64,000 nucleotides of DNA. It comes from Thermus sediminis (GTDB lineage: Bacteria > Deinococcota > Deinococci > Deinococcales > Thermaceae). Position 1 is the first letter of the stretch, and each line of letters begins with the position of its first letter. The DNA is taken from contig NZ_QURO01000004.1 of assembly GCF_003426945.1 (NCBI RefSeq), positions 868,001-932,000 on the forward strand. The letters are read 5' to 3'. Positions 7,015 through 16,787 of this stretch are shown piece after piece. Both the position numbers and the translations under genes were made by a program. The notes under the pieces were generated by a model. That model was not told where the DNA came from and searched no databases. It was given only the letters and a program-made list of their open reading frames with translations.

Positions 7015-8673
7015 TTATGAAGTTTTTAGTTTTCTAGAAAACCTCAAGGCCGCCTCCACGAACCCGGCGAAGGGCGGCGAGGGGCGCATGGGGCGGCTCT
7101 TGAACTCGGGGTGGCTCTGGAGGCCCAGGAAGAAGGGGTGGTCCTTGAGCTCGATGGCCTCCACCAGCCCCACCCCCCGGCTCTTCATCCCCGGGGTGGT
7201 GGCGGAGATGACGAGGCCCGCCCGCTCCAACTGGTCCACATAGAGGGGGTTCACCTCGTAGCGGTGGCGGTGCCGCTCCAAGGCCTCCTCCCGGCCATAG
7301 AGGCGGTGGAGGAGGGTGCCGGGCCTTATGCGCATGGGCCAGTCCCCCAGGCGCATGGTCCCTCCCAGGCCCTCCACCTCCAACTGCTCCGGCATGAGGT
7401 CAATCACGGGGTGGGGGGTGTAGGGGTCAAACTCCGTGGAGTTGGCCCCCCGGAGGCCCGCCACGTTCCGGGCGAACTCAATGACGGCGATCTGCAGACC
7501 TAGGCAGATCCCCAGGTAGGGGATCCCCTTCTCCCTGGCGTACTGGGCGGCCCGCACCTTGCCCTCAATCCCCCGCACGCCGAAGCCGCCGGGAACCAGA
7601 ATGCCCGCCACGTCCGCGAAGGCCTCGTCCAGGTCGGCCCCCTCCAGGCCCTCGGCGTCCACCCACTTCACCTCCACCCGGGCCCGGTTCTTGATCCCGG
7701 CGTGCTTCAGGGCCTCGAGGAGGGAGAGGTAGGCGTCCGGCATCCTCACGTACTTCCCGGCGATGGCGATGCGCACCGTGCGCTCCGGGTTCTTCAGGAC
7801 GCGCACCGCCTCCTGCCAGAAGGCCAGGTTGGGGAAGAGGGGCTCGAGGCCCAGGCCCCGCTCCACCGCCCGGCCCAGACCCTGCTCCTCGAGGAGGAGG
7901 GGGACCTCGTAGAGGTGCTCCACGTTGGGGCTAGAGAAGACATAGCCCGGGCGCACGTTGGTGAAAAGGGCCACCTTCCTCCTCACCTCCTCGGGCACGG
8001 GCTTTACCGAGCGGAGGACGATGGCGTCGGGCTGGATGCCCACGCCTCTCAGGGTGGCCACGGAGTGCTGCGTGGGCTTGGTCTTGAACTCCTCGCTGGT
8101 CTCCAGATAGGGGACCAGGGTCAGGTGGATGTAAAAGGTGTTTCCCTCCCCCTCGTCAAAGCGGAACTGGCGGATGGCCTCCAGGAAGGGGAGGCTCTCA
8201 ATGTCCCCCACCGTGCCCCCCACCTCCACCACGGCGATCTCCGCCCCCTGCTCCTCCGCCACCTTGCGGATCCGGTCCTTGATCTCGTCGGTGACGTGGG
8301 GGATGACCTGGACCGTCTGGGAGAGGTACTCCCCCCGGCGCTCCTTCTGGATCACGGAGAGGTAGACCTGGCCCGTGGTGAGGTTGTTGCCCCGGGATAG
8401 GTCCAGGTCCAAAAAGCGCTCGTAGTGGCCGATGTCCAAGTCGGTCTCGGCCCCGTCGGCGGTGACGAAGACCTCCCCGTGCTCGTAGGGGCGCATGGTC
8501 CCCGCATCCACGTTCACGTAGGGGTCAATCTTGATGGCCGTGACCCGGTAGCCCCGGGCCCTTAGGAGGGCCCCCAAGGAGGAGGTGAGGATCCCCTTCC
8601 CCAGGCTAGAGACCACACCCCCGGTGACGAACACGTACTTCCTAGGCTTAGAGCTTTCGGAAACCCCGTTCAC
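7015..8673 (-). CDS. pyrG: CTP synthase
   Basis: CTP synthase makes CTP from UTP, ATP and glutamine. The 552-aa protein has the synthetase domain ([46 protein letters not shown]) and the class I glutaminase domain (VPGGFGVRG, catalytic Cys in YLGICLGLQ, and the His-Glu pair in SHPEFKSRP). GTG 8673 is the start, and TAGGCT lies 8 nt upstream as a possible -10. The last eight sense codons (FSRKLKTS) are AT-rich, unlike the rest of the gene, suggesting the 3' end was rewritten when the adjacent foreign segment inserted. Confidence 0.97.
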   Translation of the reverse strand: MNGVSESSKPRKYVFVTGGVVSSLGKGILTSSLGALLRARGYRVTAIKIDPYVNVDAGTMRPYEHGEVFVTADGAETDLDIGHYERFLDLDLSRGNNLTTGQVYLSVIQKERRGEYLSQTVQVIPHVTDEIKDRIRKVAEEQGAEIAVVEVGGTVGDIESLPFLEAIRQFRFDEGEGNTFYIHLTLVPYLETSEEFKTKPTQHSVATLRGVGIQPDAIVLRSVKPVPEEVRRKVALFTNVRPGYVFSSPNVEHLYEVPLLLEEQGLGRAVERGLGLEPLFPNLAFWQEAVRVLKNPERTVRIAIAGKYVRMPDAYLSLLEALKHAGIKNRARVEVKWVDAEGLEGADLDEAFADVAGILVPGGFGVRGIEGKVRAAQYAREKGIPYLGICLGLQIAVIEFARNVAGLRGANSTEFDPYTPHPVIDLMPEQLEVEGLGGTMRLGDWPMRIRPGTLLHRLYGREEALERHRHRYEVNPLYVDQLERAGLVISATTPGMKSRGVGLVEAIELKDHPFFLGLQSHPEFKSRPMRPSPPFAGFVEAALRFSRKLKTS

Positions 8674-8801
8674 GGGACTTCAGCCTACCACATCTGGCGG
8701 AAGGGGCGGGGTTTGTGGTAGTGTCTTCTTTGGCGTTCCTGCGGGGTCCCCCGATCCCCCAGCAAGGACGAAAGAGCGTTCTGCCTAGAAGGAGGGCCCT
8801 G

Positions 8802-9224
8802 GTGAAGACGTACGTGCCCAAAGAGATTGAACCCCGCTGGGTTCTCATAGACGCCGAGGGGAAGACCCTGGGCCGGCTGGCCACGGAGATCGCCACGCTC
8901 CTAAGGGGCAAGCACCGCCCCGACTGGACCCCCAACGTGGCCATGGGGGATTTCGTGGTGGTGGTCAATGCCGGCAAGATCCGCCTCACCGGCAAGAAGC
9001 CCAAGCAGAAGGTCTACACCCGCTATAGCGGCTACCAGGGAGGGCTCAAGGAGATCCCCGCCGAGAAGATGCTCTCCACCCACCCCGAGCGGGTGCTGGA
9101 GCACGCAGTGAGGGGCATGCTCCCCAAGGGGCCCCTGGGCCGCAGGCTCTTCAAGCGCCTCAAGGTCTACGCCGGGCCCACCCACCCCCACCAGGCCCAG
9201 AAGCCCGTGAAGCTGGAGGTCTAG
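8802..9224 (+). CDS. rplM: 50S ribosomal protein L13
   Basis: The 140-aa protein is L13: [28 protein letters not shown] and, later, [21 protein letters not shown], matching Thermus L13 in length. GTG 8802 is preceded by GAAGGAGGG. The frame remains open further upstream but does not resemble L13 there. The 128-bp gap to pyrG holds GC-rich dyads that may be a ribosomal leader, but I cannot assign a promoter in it. Confidence 0.96.
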   Translation: MKTYVPKEIEPRWVLIDAEGKTLGRLATEIATLLRGKHRPDWTPNVAMGDFVVVVNAGKIRLTGKKPKQKVYTRYSGYQGGLKEIPAEKMLSTHPERVLEHAVRGMLPKGPLGRRLFKRLKVYAGPTHPHQAQKPVKLEV

Positions 9225-9226
9225 CG

Positions 9227-9613
9227 ATGGAGCAATACTACGGCACCGGAAGGCGCAAGGAGGCGGTGGCCCGGGTTTTTCTAAGGCCCGGAAACGGTAA
9301 GGTCACGGTAAACGGCCAGGACTTCACGGATTACTTCCAGGGCATCGTGCGGGCGGTGGCGGCCCTGGAACCCCTCAGGGTGGTGGACGCCCTGGGCCGC
9401 TTTGACGCCTACATCACCGTGGCGGGAGGCGGCAAGAGCGGGCAGATCGACGCCATCAAGCTGGGCGTGGCCCGGGCGCTTCTCCGGTACAACCCCGACT
9501 ACCGGGCCAGGCTCAAGCCCCTGGGCCTCCTCACCCGGGACGCCCGCGTGGTGGAACGGAAGAAGTACGGCAAGCACAAGGCCCGCCGCGCCCCCCAGTA
9601 CTCCAAGCGCTAA
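9227..9613 (+). CDS. rpsI: 30S ribosomal protein S9
   Basis: The 128-aa S9 follows L13 by 2 nt, the standard rplM-rpsI operon. Family features are [39 protein letters not shown] and the basic tail [16 protein letters not shown], whose terminal Lys-Arg reaches the P-site tRNA. Its TAA stop overlaps the TAG of the convergent helicase gene by 4 bp. Confidence 0.97.
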   Translation: MEQYYGTGRRKEAVARVFLRPGNGKVTVNGQDFTDYFQGIVRAVAALEPLRVVDALGRFDAYITVAGGGKSGQIDAIKLGVARALLRYNPDYRARLKPLGLLTRDARVVERKKYGKHKARRAPQYSKR

Positions 9614-12204
9614 ACCCCCTCCCCTGGGGCCTCCCCAGGGGAGATGTCCTTTAGGGCCATCTCCAGCTCCTCCGGAAGGAAGGGGTGGACCAGGGCGTGG
9701 CGCAGGTAGACCAGCCGGGCCTCGGCCTCCACCCCCCAGGCCTCCAACAGGGCCCGGCGGTAGAGGGCAAGCTGCAAGCGGTAGGCCTCGGGGCGGACCT
9801 CGTGGTCGGTCTTGTAGTCCTCCAGGTACCACCTGCCCCCCACCCGGTAGAGGCGGTCCAGGACCCCATACCAGACGGTACCCCGGAGGGGCAGGACCAG
9901 GGGCAGCTCGGCGTGGTCCTCCTCCCGCTCCTCCAAGGGGACGAGGGAGGGGCCCAGCATCCCCCGGTAGCGGCGGAGGAGGTCCTTGACCTCCTCCAAA
10001 AGCCTCCTCCTCTCCTCCCCGGCGAAGGGGAAGGCCACCTCCTGGAGGAGGAGCCCCGCCATGGCCCCCTCGTCCTCGGGGTCCAGGTGGCGGGCGATGG
10101 CGTAGTGGACCAGGGTGCCGAGGGCCCGGGGGAACTCGGGGAGGGCCTCCTTCTCTAGGGCCTCGGCCAGGGGCAGGGGTTCTTGGAGCTTCCGGTAGGC
10201 GCTAGGGGAGAGGACCGAGGGCAGGGGCCTTTTGGGAAAGGAGAGGTGGGCGTAGGGGGCGGGGACCGGGGGTGGGGGCGGATCGGGGGGAGGGGCAGGC
10301 GGGGGGAACGCCCCCACGTTGTGGTGGCGCACCAGGGGGTCCTGGCTCCCTGGGCCGATACCCAGGCCCACCATGGCCTCCACCCAAGGGGTTGGGCGAT
10401 CCGTGGCGCTTCCCGTGACCACGAGGACGTCCCTGGCCCGGGAGAGGGCCACGTAGAGGAGGCGGAGGGCCTCCTCCTCCTGGGCCCCTTTCAAGGTCCT
10501 CCGGACCTCGGCAAAGGCAGGGGCCCCCCCCAGGGCCACCTCGCCCCTCAGGCCCACCAGAAGGGGCTCTTCCTGGAACCTTTCCCCCCGGGAGAGGTCA
10601 AAGAGGGCCACCACAGGCCACTCCAGCCCCTTGGCCCCGTGGACGGTGAGGAGGTTTACCCCTTCGGCCCCCTCGGGAAGCTCGGAGGCTTCGGGGTCCC
10701 GGGCCCGTATCTGGAGCCAGTCCAGTAGAGTTTCGAGGTCGGGGAAGCGCTCCATGGCGGCCAGGAGGAGAAGGGTATCCACGTTGGCCCGGGCCCTGGG
10801 GGAAAGCCGCTTCAGGAAAGTCTCCTCCCGGGCCAGGCGCTTCAGGGCCTCCAAGGGGGGAAGCCCGGCCAACTGGCGAAGCTCTAGGAGCTTCTTCTGG
10901 ACCTCCTCGGGGAGGAGGGGGATGGGGTCAGGTTTCCCCAGCGCCCTCTCCACCTGGGCCAAATCCAGCCCCACCCAGGGCCCCCGTAGGAAGGCCAGGA
11001 GGGAGAGGCGCTCCTCGGGTCCCGGGGAGCCCTCCAGGAGGATGAGCCTCAGGGCGTGGTAGAGGTCCCGGACCTCGGGCCGGGTGAAGAAGCTCCGCCC
11101 CCGCCTGAGGCCGTAAGGCACCCCCCTGGCGCGGAAGGCCTCCTCCAGGTGGGGGAAGCTGGTCCGGCTTCGCACCAGGACGGCCATCCCCTGGAAGGGG
11201 TACCCCTCCTCCGCCAGAGCCAGAAGCCTCTGCGCCAGGAGGGCGGCCTCCGTCCGCCGCCGCTCCTCTAGGTCCTTCCCCCCCACCACCCAGTGGACCT
11301 CCACCCGGCCCTCCTCCTCCCGCACCACCTCCACCCCCACCCCTTCCCCCTCCCCGAAGAGGGCTACGAAGCGGTTCAGGAAGGCGGCCACCCTCCGGGC
11401 GTGGCGGTAGGTCCGGCCTAGGCGGCGCACCTCCTCCGCCCCCCCCATGGCCTCGCGGAAGACCTCCACCCGGGCGTTGCGGAAGAGGTAGATGGACTGC
11501 TTGGGGTCCCCCACGGCCACCACCTCCGCCCCCGCCTCCTCTAGCCCCCGGAAGAAGCGGCCCTGGAGGGGGCCCGTGTCCTGGTACTCGTCCAGGAGGA
11601 TGAAGGGAAACCGCTCCACCACCCGCCTCAGGGCCTCCCGGTTCTCCAGGAGGCGGAGGGCCAGGGCCTCGAGGTCCGAGGGGCCCAAGGCGGCCCAGGC
11701 CCGCCTCCGGTAGCCCTCGAGGGCCTCCTCAAAGAGGGCGAAGACCGCCTCGGCCCCAGGGAGGGGGTAAAGGCGCTCCGCCAGGGTCCGCTTCCGGTAA
11801 AGGGTGAGGAGAAGCCCATCCCAGCCCCCGTCCAGCCCCTTCAGGTAGAGGCGGCTTCGCACCTCCTCCAGGAAGAGGGCCTCGGCCAGGAGCTCGTCCA
11901 TGACGGCGAAGTCCGGGTCCAGGGAAAGGAGGGGGGCGGTGTGGCGCAGGGCCTCGGCCATGAAGCCGTGGATGGTGGTGAAAAGGGCCCCGTGCACCTC
12001 CCGTTTGGCCTCCTCCAGGTGGGGCATCCCCGCAAGCCCTAAGACCGCCTCCTGGGCCCGCCGCCTCAGCTCCTCCGCCGCCTTGCGGGTGAAGGTGAGG
12101 GCGGCGATGCGCCTCAGGGGTACCCCCCTTCGGAGAAGCCCCTCGAGCTCCTCCACCAGGGCCTGGGTCTTCCCCGTTCCCGCCGAGGCCACGTAGACCC
12201 TCAC
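9610..12204 (-). CDS. addA: AddA-like UvrD-family helicase/nuclease
   Basis: This is a double-strand-break repair helicase of superfamily 1 fused to a RecB-type nuclease, 864 aa. The helicase motifs in order are Walker [11 protein letters not shown] at the extreme N-terminus, [42 protein letters not shown], and [20 protein letters not shown]. The C-terminal nuclease has the active site VLDRLYR ... [10 protein letters not shown] and the QLALYRRAL helix. It starts with GTG overlapping the AddB-like gene's stop (GTGA), supporting an AddAB/AdnAB-type complex. It is shorter than the Bacillus AddA (over 1200 aa). Confidence 0.88.
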   Translation of the reverse strand: MRVYVASAGTGKTQALVEELEGLLRRGVPLRRIAALTFTRKAAEELRRRAQEAVLGLAGMPHLEEAKREVHGALFTTIHGFMAEALRHTAPLLSLDPDFAVMDELLAEALFLEEVRSRLYLKGLDGGWDGLLLTLYRKRTLAERLYPLPGAEAVFALFEEALEGYRRRAWAALGPSDLEALALRLLENREALRRVVERFPFILLDEYQDTGPLQGRFFRGLEEAGAEVVAVGDPKQSIYLFRNARVEVFREAMGGAEEVRRLGRTYRHARRVAAFLNRFVALFGEGEGVGVEVVREEEGRVEVHWVVGGKDLEERRRTEAALLAQRLLALAEEGYPFQGMAVLVRSRTSFPHLEEAFRARGVPYGLRRGRSFFTRPEVRDLYHALRLILLEGSPGPEERLSLLAFLRGPWVGLDLAQVERALGKPDPIPLLPEEVQKKLLELRQLAGLPPLEALKRLAREETFLKRLSPRARANVDTLLLLAAMERFPDLETLLDWLQIRARDPEASELPEGAEGVNLLTVHGAKGLEWPVVALFDLSRGERFQEEPLLVGLRGEVALGGAPAFAEVRRTLKGAQEEEALRLLYVALSRARDVLVVTGSATDRPTPWVEAMVGLGIGPGSQDPLVRHHNVGAFPPPAPPPDPPPPPVPAPYAHLSFPKRPLPSVLSPSAYRKLQEPLPLAEALEKEALPEFPRALGTLVHYAIARHLDPEDEGAMAGLLLQEVAFPFAGEERRRLLEEVKDLLRRYRGMLGPSLVPLEEREEDHAELPLVLPLRGTVWYGVLDRLYRVGGRWYLEDYKTDHEVRPEAYRLQLALYRRALLEAWGVEAEARLVYLRHALVHPFLPEELEMALKDISPGEAPGEGV

Positions 12205-14420
12205 GTGGCCTCCTTTCGGCAGACGTCCTTAAAGCGGCAGCGGTAGCAGTAGCCCCCCGGCCTGGGGGGAAAGAGGCCCTCCTGCCAGAGGGCCCAAGCC
12301 TCCTCCAGCCTGGGTGCGATGGCCTCCAAGGGCCCGAGCCTATCTCCCTTGCGGAAGGGGCGCTTGCGGTAGGGGAAGGGGTCTCCCAGCCAGGGCCAAA
12401 CCCAGAGATGGACCGCCTCCACATCCTGCCGGGCGAGAAGGGCCTCCAGGGCCTTCCACTCCGTCCAGCGCCGCCCCAGGTCCGCCTCCTTCCCCTGGGG
12501 GAGAAGGCGGTAGAGGTGGACCTCCTTGCCCACCCGGCGCACCCCGTCCAGGCGCATCTCGTAGCGCCTGCCCCCCCAGGAACGGTAAAATTTCATCTCC
12601 CTCAGGCGCTCCCAATGGGCCAGGAGCCAGGGCCCCAGGTTCCCGTCCGCCTTCAGGGCCTCGGCCTCGGGGTCCTGGGCCAGGGCCTTGGCCAGAAGAG
12701 GCCAGCCCGAGGCTCCCTCCTCCCCCAAGGTGGTGAAACGCTCCAGGTAAGCCCTAAAGGGGCACTCCTCCAGGAAGCGGCGCAGGACCTCTAGGCTTGG
12801 AGGCCCCTCCGCCCGGGAGGGCAGGGGGGGGTGGAAGGGCAGGGGGTCCAGGGCCTCGAGGCGGCTAGAAGGGGGAAGGGCCCCGGGCCTTCTCCCTTCC
12901 TCTAGGGGCTCCAAGGGCCCCGAGGGCCCCGCCTCCGGGTAGAGGAGGAAGACCTCCTCCCCCCGGCTCGCCACCGCCTCCCGGAAGAGGGGGTCCAGGC
13001 CCCGAAGCCTCCGGGGCAACCCCCGGAGGAGGCCCCGCTCCCGGAGCTCCTCCAGGAGGAAGTAGTCCTCCCGCTCCCCCAGGGTGTACCGCCCGGCCAC
13101 CCATTCCAGGACGTAGGCCCTTTTGGCCCTAACCCCCATGGCCCTGAGGGGAGGGAGGACGGGAATGCCCTTCCCCACCTCGGGGGGCAGGGTCTCGTCC
13201 AGGAGGAGGCTCCGCCACCAGGGGAGGGGGTCGGCCCGGTCCACGCGGAGGGCCAGGCGGAGCCGGGCGAGAAAGGGCTCCTTGGGGGCTACCCCTAGCC
13301 TTTCCAAGACCTCCTCCCCCCAGGCCAGGGGGTCGGGGCCCGGGGTGCGGAGGGCCAAGAAGGCCCGCCACTCCTCCAAAAGCCCCTCCCGCTCGGCCAA
13401 AAGCTCCAGGGCCTCCTCCCCGGCGAGGCCCAGGCGCAGGGCCCGCCGCCCCAGGGTGGAAAAGCCCAGGGCCAGGAGGTCCCGGCCCGTGGGGTAGGGG
13501 GAGAGGAGGGCGAGGACCCTCTCCCCCGCCTCCGTCTCCGCCAGGGCCCGCTCCCGGCCGTCCTCCAGGGGGAGGCCGTACTCCTCCTTCAGGAGGAGAA
13601 GCCCGGGAATCCGGTCCTCCGGGGCCACGATGAGGACCTCCTCCGGCCCAAGCCCCTCGCCCCCCAGCGACCTAGGGGCCAGGGCCCGCTTTAGGGCCTT
13701 GAGGAGGTGGCGGCTCTCCTCCACGGGGTTGGCCAGGGCCCAGACCTCCCGCCTTAAGGGTCTCCGGGGAAGCTCCTTCCAAGGGGTGAGGCCCTCGGGG
13801 AGGACCTCGAGGGTGAGGAGGACGGGGACCCTCTGGGCCAGGCGGCGGAGGAAGCGGAGGTCCAGGGGGCCGAGCTCCCGGAAGCCGTCCACCACCACCA
13901 GATGGGGCCTAGGGAAGAGGCGCAAGGGGGCCCTCAGGGCCAGGTGGCGGAAGTCGTCGTAGTCCAGGCTCCCCCGCTTGCGGCGCTCGTAGGCCAGGTA
14001 GACCCGCCTGAGCCTCCCCGCCTCCCCCTCCTTGGGCAGGGCGAAGGGGGAGAGGCCGTGGCGCTTGAGCTCGGCGATGGCCCGGGCGAAGAGCCTGGCC
14101 CCCCCCGGGGAGACTCCGGGGCCCACGAGCTCCCTGAGGGCCTCCCCCACCAGGGCCACCCGCCCCGCCCCCGGCAGGAGGGGCCTAAGCCAGCCCGCCT
14201 CCGCCAGGACCCGGTAGTAGAGGGCCTGGAAGGAGAGGAACTCCAGGCCCAGGAAGGCCCCCCTCTCCCCCAGGAGGCGGTAGACGTAGGCCCTTTGGTG
14301 GGGAAGCCCCACCCAAAGCACCCGCCCCCGCCCCTTCAGGACCTCCAGGGCGAGCTCCAGGGCCAGGGTGGTCTTTCCCGAGGCGGGAGGGCCCAGGACG
14401 GGATGGAGGCCCGGCTTCAT
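12201..14420 (-). CDS. addB: AddB-like subunit with Fe-S cluster cysteines
   Basis: This is the partner of the downstream helicase/nuclease, 739 aa. It has an intact P-loop, LGPPASGKTTLALE (residues 9-22), and a C-terminal domain with the four-cysteine staple of AddB nucleases: one Cys in FLEECPFRAYLERF and three in YCYRCRFKDVC near the end. The nuclease core is odd. After RLDGVRRVGKEVHLYRLLP the expected (D/E)xK is missing, replaced around LYRL, so this nuclease may be inactive. A TAGAAT -10 lies nine bases before the ATG at 14420. Confidence 0.8.
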   Translation of the reverse strand: MKPGLHPVLGPPASGKTTLALELALEVLKGRGRVLWVGLPHQRAYVYRLLGERGAFLGLEFLSFQALYYRVLAEAGWLRPLLPGAGRVALVGEALRELVGPGVSPGGARLFARAIAELKRHGLSPFALPKEGEAGRLRRVYLAYERRKRGSLDYDDFRHLALRAPLRLFPRPHLVVVDGFRELGPLDLRFLRRLAQRVPVLLTLEVLPEGLTPWKELPRRPLRREVWALANPVEESRHLLKALKRALAPRSLGGEGLGPEEVLIVAPEDRIPGLLLLKEEYGLPLEDGRERALAETEAGERVLALLSPYPTGRDLLALGFSTLGRRALRLGLAGEEALELLAEREGLLEEWRAFLALRTPGPDPLAWGEEVLERLGVAPKEPFLARLRLALRVDRADPLPWWRSLLLDETLPPEVGKGIPVLPPLRAMGVRAKRAYVLEWVAGRYTLGEREDYFLLEELRERGLLRGLPRRLRGLDPLFREAVASRGEEVFLLYPEAGPSGPLEPLEEGRRPGALPPSSRLEALDPLPFHPPLPSRAEGPPSLEVLRRFLEECPFRAYLERFTTLGEEGASGWPLLAKALAQDPEAEALKADGNLGPWLLAHWERLREMKFYRSWGGRRYEMRLDGVRRVGKEVHLYRLLPQGKEADLGRRWTEWKALEALLARQDVEAVHLWVWPWLGDPFPYRKRPFRKGDRLGPLEAIAPRLEEAWALWQEGLFPPRPGGYCYRCRFKDVCRKEAT

Positions 14421-14454
14421 ACGAGAGGCATTCTACGCCTCCCGTGGGCCAGGG

Positions 14455-14877
14455 CTACTTGGGAAGGGCCTCTAGGGGCAGGTCCAGGGGGATGGGCTCC
14501 AGGTCCTCCGAAAGCCGGATCACCCCCACCACCCGGGCCCGGTGGAGGACGAAGCAGCGGTACTCCCCGGGGAGGACCACCACCCGCCGGGCCAGGGAAA
14601 GCTCCCTCAGGAAAGGCAAGGGGCGCCTGGCCAGGGGCCTTCCCCGGGGCGGCCCCAGATGGGGCATGGGCCTTCCCCGCTCTAGGGCGACGAGGAGCAG
14701 GGGCCTTTCCCGGCCCAGGAGGACCAAGGTGGCCCCCTCCTCCCGGTAGAGGCCCAGGACCTCGAGGCCCCGGAGGACCTGAAGGCACCCCAAGAGCGCC
14801 GCCTCCGCCCTAGGCACGGACCCCTCCCCCAAGGCCATGCTCAGGAGAAAGAGGAGGAGGGGTCCCGCCCTCTTCAC
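14455..14877 (-). CDS. Exported protein of unknown function
   Basis: The 140-aa protein has a signal peptide (MKRAGPLLLFLLSMALGEG) and a small mixed alpha/beta body, with ATLVLLGRERPLLLVALERGRP and VVVLPGEYRCFVLHRARVVGVIRLS. I recognise no family. GTG 14877 abuts the TAG of the preceding gene, so it is the last gene of the kinase operon that starts near 20.1 kb. A role in envelope signalling would be guesswork. Confidence 0.6.
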   Translation of the reverse strand: MKRAGPLLLFLLSMALGEGSVPRAEAALLGCLQVLRGLEVLGLYREEGATLVLLGRERPLLLVALERGRPMPHLGPPRGRPLARRPLPFLRELSLARRVVVLPGEYRCFVLHRARVVGVIRLSEDLEPIPLDLPLEALPK

Positions 14878-15459
14878 CTAGAACCCGCGCTCCGCGGAGA
14901 TCAGGGCCAAGGCCGCCTGGGAAAGGAGAAGGGCCCGCCCAGGCTCCGCCCCAAGCCTGTTCCTGGCCTCCAGGATGAGGCCCCTCACCAGGGGGTCCTG
15001 GCCGCGGTAGTAGTCCAGTTCCCTCTCCGCCCGGTCCACCCTGGCCTGGGCCCGCTCCCTCAGGCGGAGAACGGGGTCGGCCGCCCCCCTGCGGCGAGCA
15101 CCCTGGTCCCTCCAACCCCGGGGACGCTCGGGAACGAACCCCTGGCCAAGCCCCATCTGGGGCCCAGGCCTGGCGGGGACCTGGACCCTGGGTTCCCCTT
15201 GGGCCGCCCGGAAGAGGTAGAGGGCGGCCTGAGCCTCCCGGAAGGCCCGGAAGTAGGCCCTGGCTTCGTAGCTCCCCTCCGCCCGGGCCTTCACCTCCTG
15301 GGCCCAAGCGAGAAGCCTCTCCTCCCCCGTGGCGGCCTGGGCCAAGGCCTGAAGCCGGGCCAGGGCCGCAGCCGCCAGGGCCGCCTGCCGGTAGTCCACG
15401 CCCTGGGCCAGGGAGAGGCCTGCCGCTAAGACGAGCGTCCCGAAAAGCGCCTTCTTCAT
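14878..15459 (-). CDS. Exported helical protein of unknown function
   Basis: The 193-aa protein starts MKKALFGTLVLAAGLSLAQG, a signal peptide cleaved near AQG, followed by Ala/Leu/Arg-rich helices with regular charged spacing, separated by a Pro/Gly-rich linker near the middle. ATG 15459 was chosen because GGAGG stands 8 nt upstream. ATG 15465 and GTG 15468 are also in frame. It lies 23 nt downstream of the histidine kinase and may be the exported ligand or target of that system. No family recognised. Confidence 0.65.
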   Translation of the reverse strand: MKKALFGTLVLAAGLSLAQGVDYRQAALAAAALARLQALAQAATGEERLLAWAQEVKARAEGSYEARAYFRAFREAQAALYLFRAAQGEPRVQVPARPGPQMGLGQGFVPERPRGWRDQGARRRGAADPVLRLRERAQARVDRAERELDYYRGQDPLVRGLILEARNRLGAEPGRALLLSQAALALISAERGF

Positions 15460-15482
15460 CCCCATCACCTCCAGGGCCCAGG

Positions 15483-16787
15483 CTAGCCCCCTTCCCCAAA
15501 GGGCGCACCGGGGGAAACCTTAAGGGAGGCCAAAGGCAGGAAAAGCCCCACCGCCGCCCCGCCCCGGTTCTCCGCCCTGGCCTTTCCCCCGTGGAGGCGG
15601 GCCACCGCGGCCACCAGGGCCAGGCCCAGTCCCGTCCCCTTCCCGCCGTGGGCAAAGGGCTCCAGCGCCCAGGGGAGGAGGCTTTCCGGGAAGCCGGGGC
15701 CCGAGTCCACAAGCCAGAGCCAGACCCCCCCTCCCTCCCTCTCCAGAAAGGCCCGGACGGGAGGCTTTCCGTGGCGGCGGGCGTTTTCCAGAACGTTCTC
15801 CACCGCCAGGGCTAAGAGCTCCGGGTCCGCCAGGGCCCTCCCCTCCCCCTCCGCCTCCACCCCCATCTCCGCCAGAAAGGCCCTTAGGTCCAGGGGCTTG
15901 GGGCTGGAGGAAGCGGATTCCAGCTGGGAAAGGCGGAGAAGCCCGGAAAGCCTGGCCTCCAAGCGGGCCGCCTCCCTGAGGGCCCCCTCCAGGGCCCGGG
16001 GCTCGGGCTTCCGCCTCAAGACCTCCAGGTAGCCCTTGAGGGCGGCGAGGGGGGTGCGGAGCTCGTGGGAGGCGTGTTGGGCGAAGCGGCGGGCCAGGGC
16101 CTCCTTTTCGGAAAGCTCCCTAAGGAGACCGGCCACCCGGGCGAAGAGGGCGTTCAGGGCTCCCACCACGGGGCGGAGCTCCATCAGGGGAGGCTCGGGC
16201 AGGGGCCTCAGGTCCTCGGGGGAGCGAACCCTGAGGAGGCCCTCGAGGCGGGCGAGAGGCCGCAGGGCCCAGGCCAGGGCCAGGTAGGCCAGGAGGAGGA
16301 CCAGGAGGAAAAGCCCCCCGCCAAAGGCGGCGTAGCGGAAAAGAAGCCTCTCCCCCAGCCGGGAAACCCCTTCCAGGGGCACGGCGAGGCCAAAGCCCAG
16401 GCCTTCCCTGGGCAGGGCCACGTAAAGGGCCCCCCGCCACACCTCCTGGTAGGGCCGCCCCTCCTTGATGGCGGCAAAGAGAGCGTCGGACAGGGGCCAG
16501 GCCTCCACCTGGGTGAAGCGGGCCTCCTCCCCCCGGACCAAGAAGCCTACCCCGCCCCCGAAGGTCTGGCCCAGGCGAAAGAGCTCCAAAAGGAGGGCTT
16601 CCTCTTCCTCGGGAGCCTCCTCCCCAAGGAGGAAGAGCCGGGTAAAGAGGGCCCGCTTTAGGTCTTCCGCCGCCGCCTTTTCCGCCTCCTTCACGGAGGT
16701 GAAGGCCAAGGGGACGAGGAGGAGGAGGAGGGAAAGAAGGAGGAGGGCGAAGAGCCTCCCCCTAAGGGAGAAAAAGGCGGTAGCCAT
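15483..16787 (-). CDS. Sensor histidine kinase
   Basis: This 434-aa membrane kinase has an N-terminal TM helix (LFALLLLSLLLLLVPLAF), an extracytoplasmic domain of about 120 residues, a second TM helix (FGGGLFLLVLLLAYLALAWAL), a HAMP-like linker, H-box QHASHELRTPLAALKGYL, N-box ENVLENARRHG, G1 DSGPGFP and G2 GKGTGLGLAL. It overlaps the response regulator gene by 26 nt and is clearly its partner. The sensor domain does not match a fold I know. Confidence 0.92.
   Translation of the reverse strand: MATAFFSLRGRLFALLLLSLLLLLVPLAFTSVKEAEKAAAEDLKRALFTRLFLLGEEAPEEEEALLLELFRLGQTFGGGVGFLVRGEEARFTQVEAWPLSDALFAAIKEGRPYQEVWRGALYVALPREGLGFGLAVPLEGVSRLGERLLFRYAAFGGGLFLLVLLLAYLALAWALRPLARLEGLLRVRSPEDLRPLPEPPLMELRPVVGALNALFARVAGLLRELSEKEALARRFAQHASHELRTPLAALKGYLEVLRRKPEPRALEGALREAARLEARLSGLLRLSQLESASSSPKPLDLRAFLAEMGVEAEGEGRALADPELLALAVENVLENARRHGKPPVRAFLEREGGGVWLWLVDSGPGFPESLLPWALEPFAHGGKGTGLGLALVAAVARLHGGKARAENRGGAAVGLFLPLASLKVSPGAPFGEGG

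Noticed and set aside
9402-9989. Long Pro/Gly/Arg-rich frame across rpsI and addA ends
   Set aside because: Antisense and out-of-frame to two well-supported genes; low complexity.
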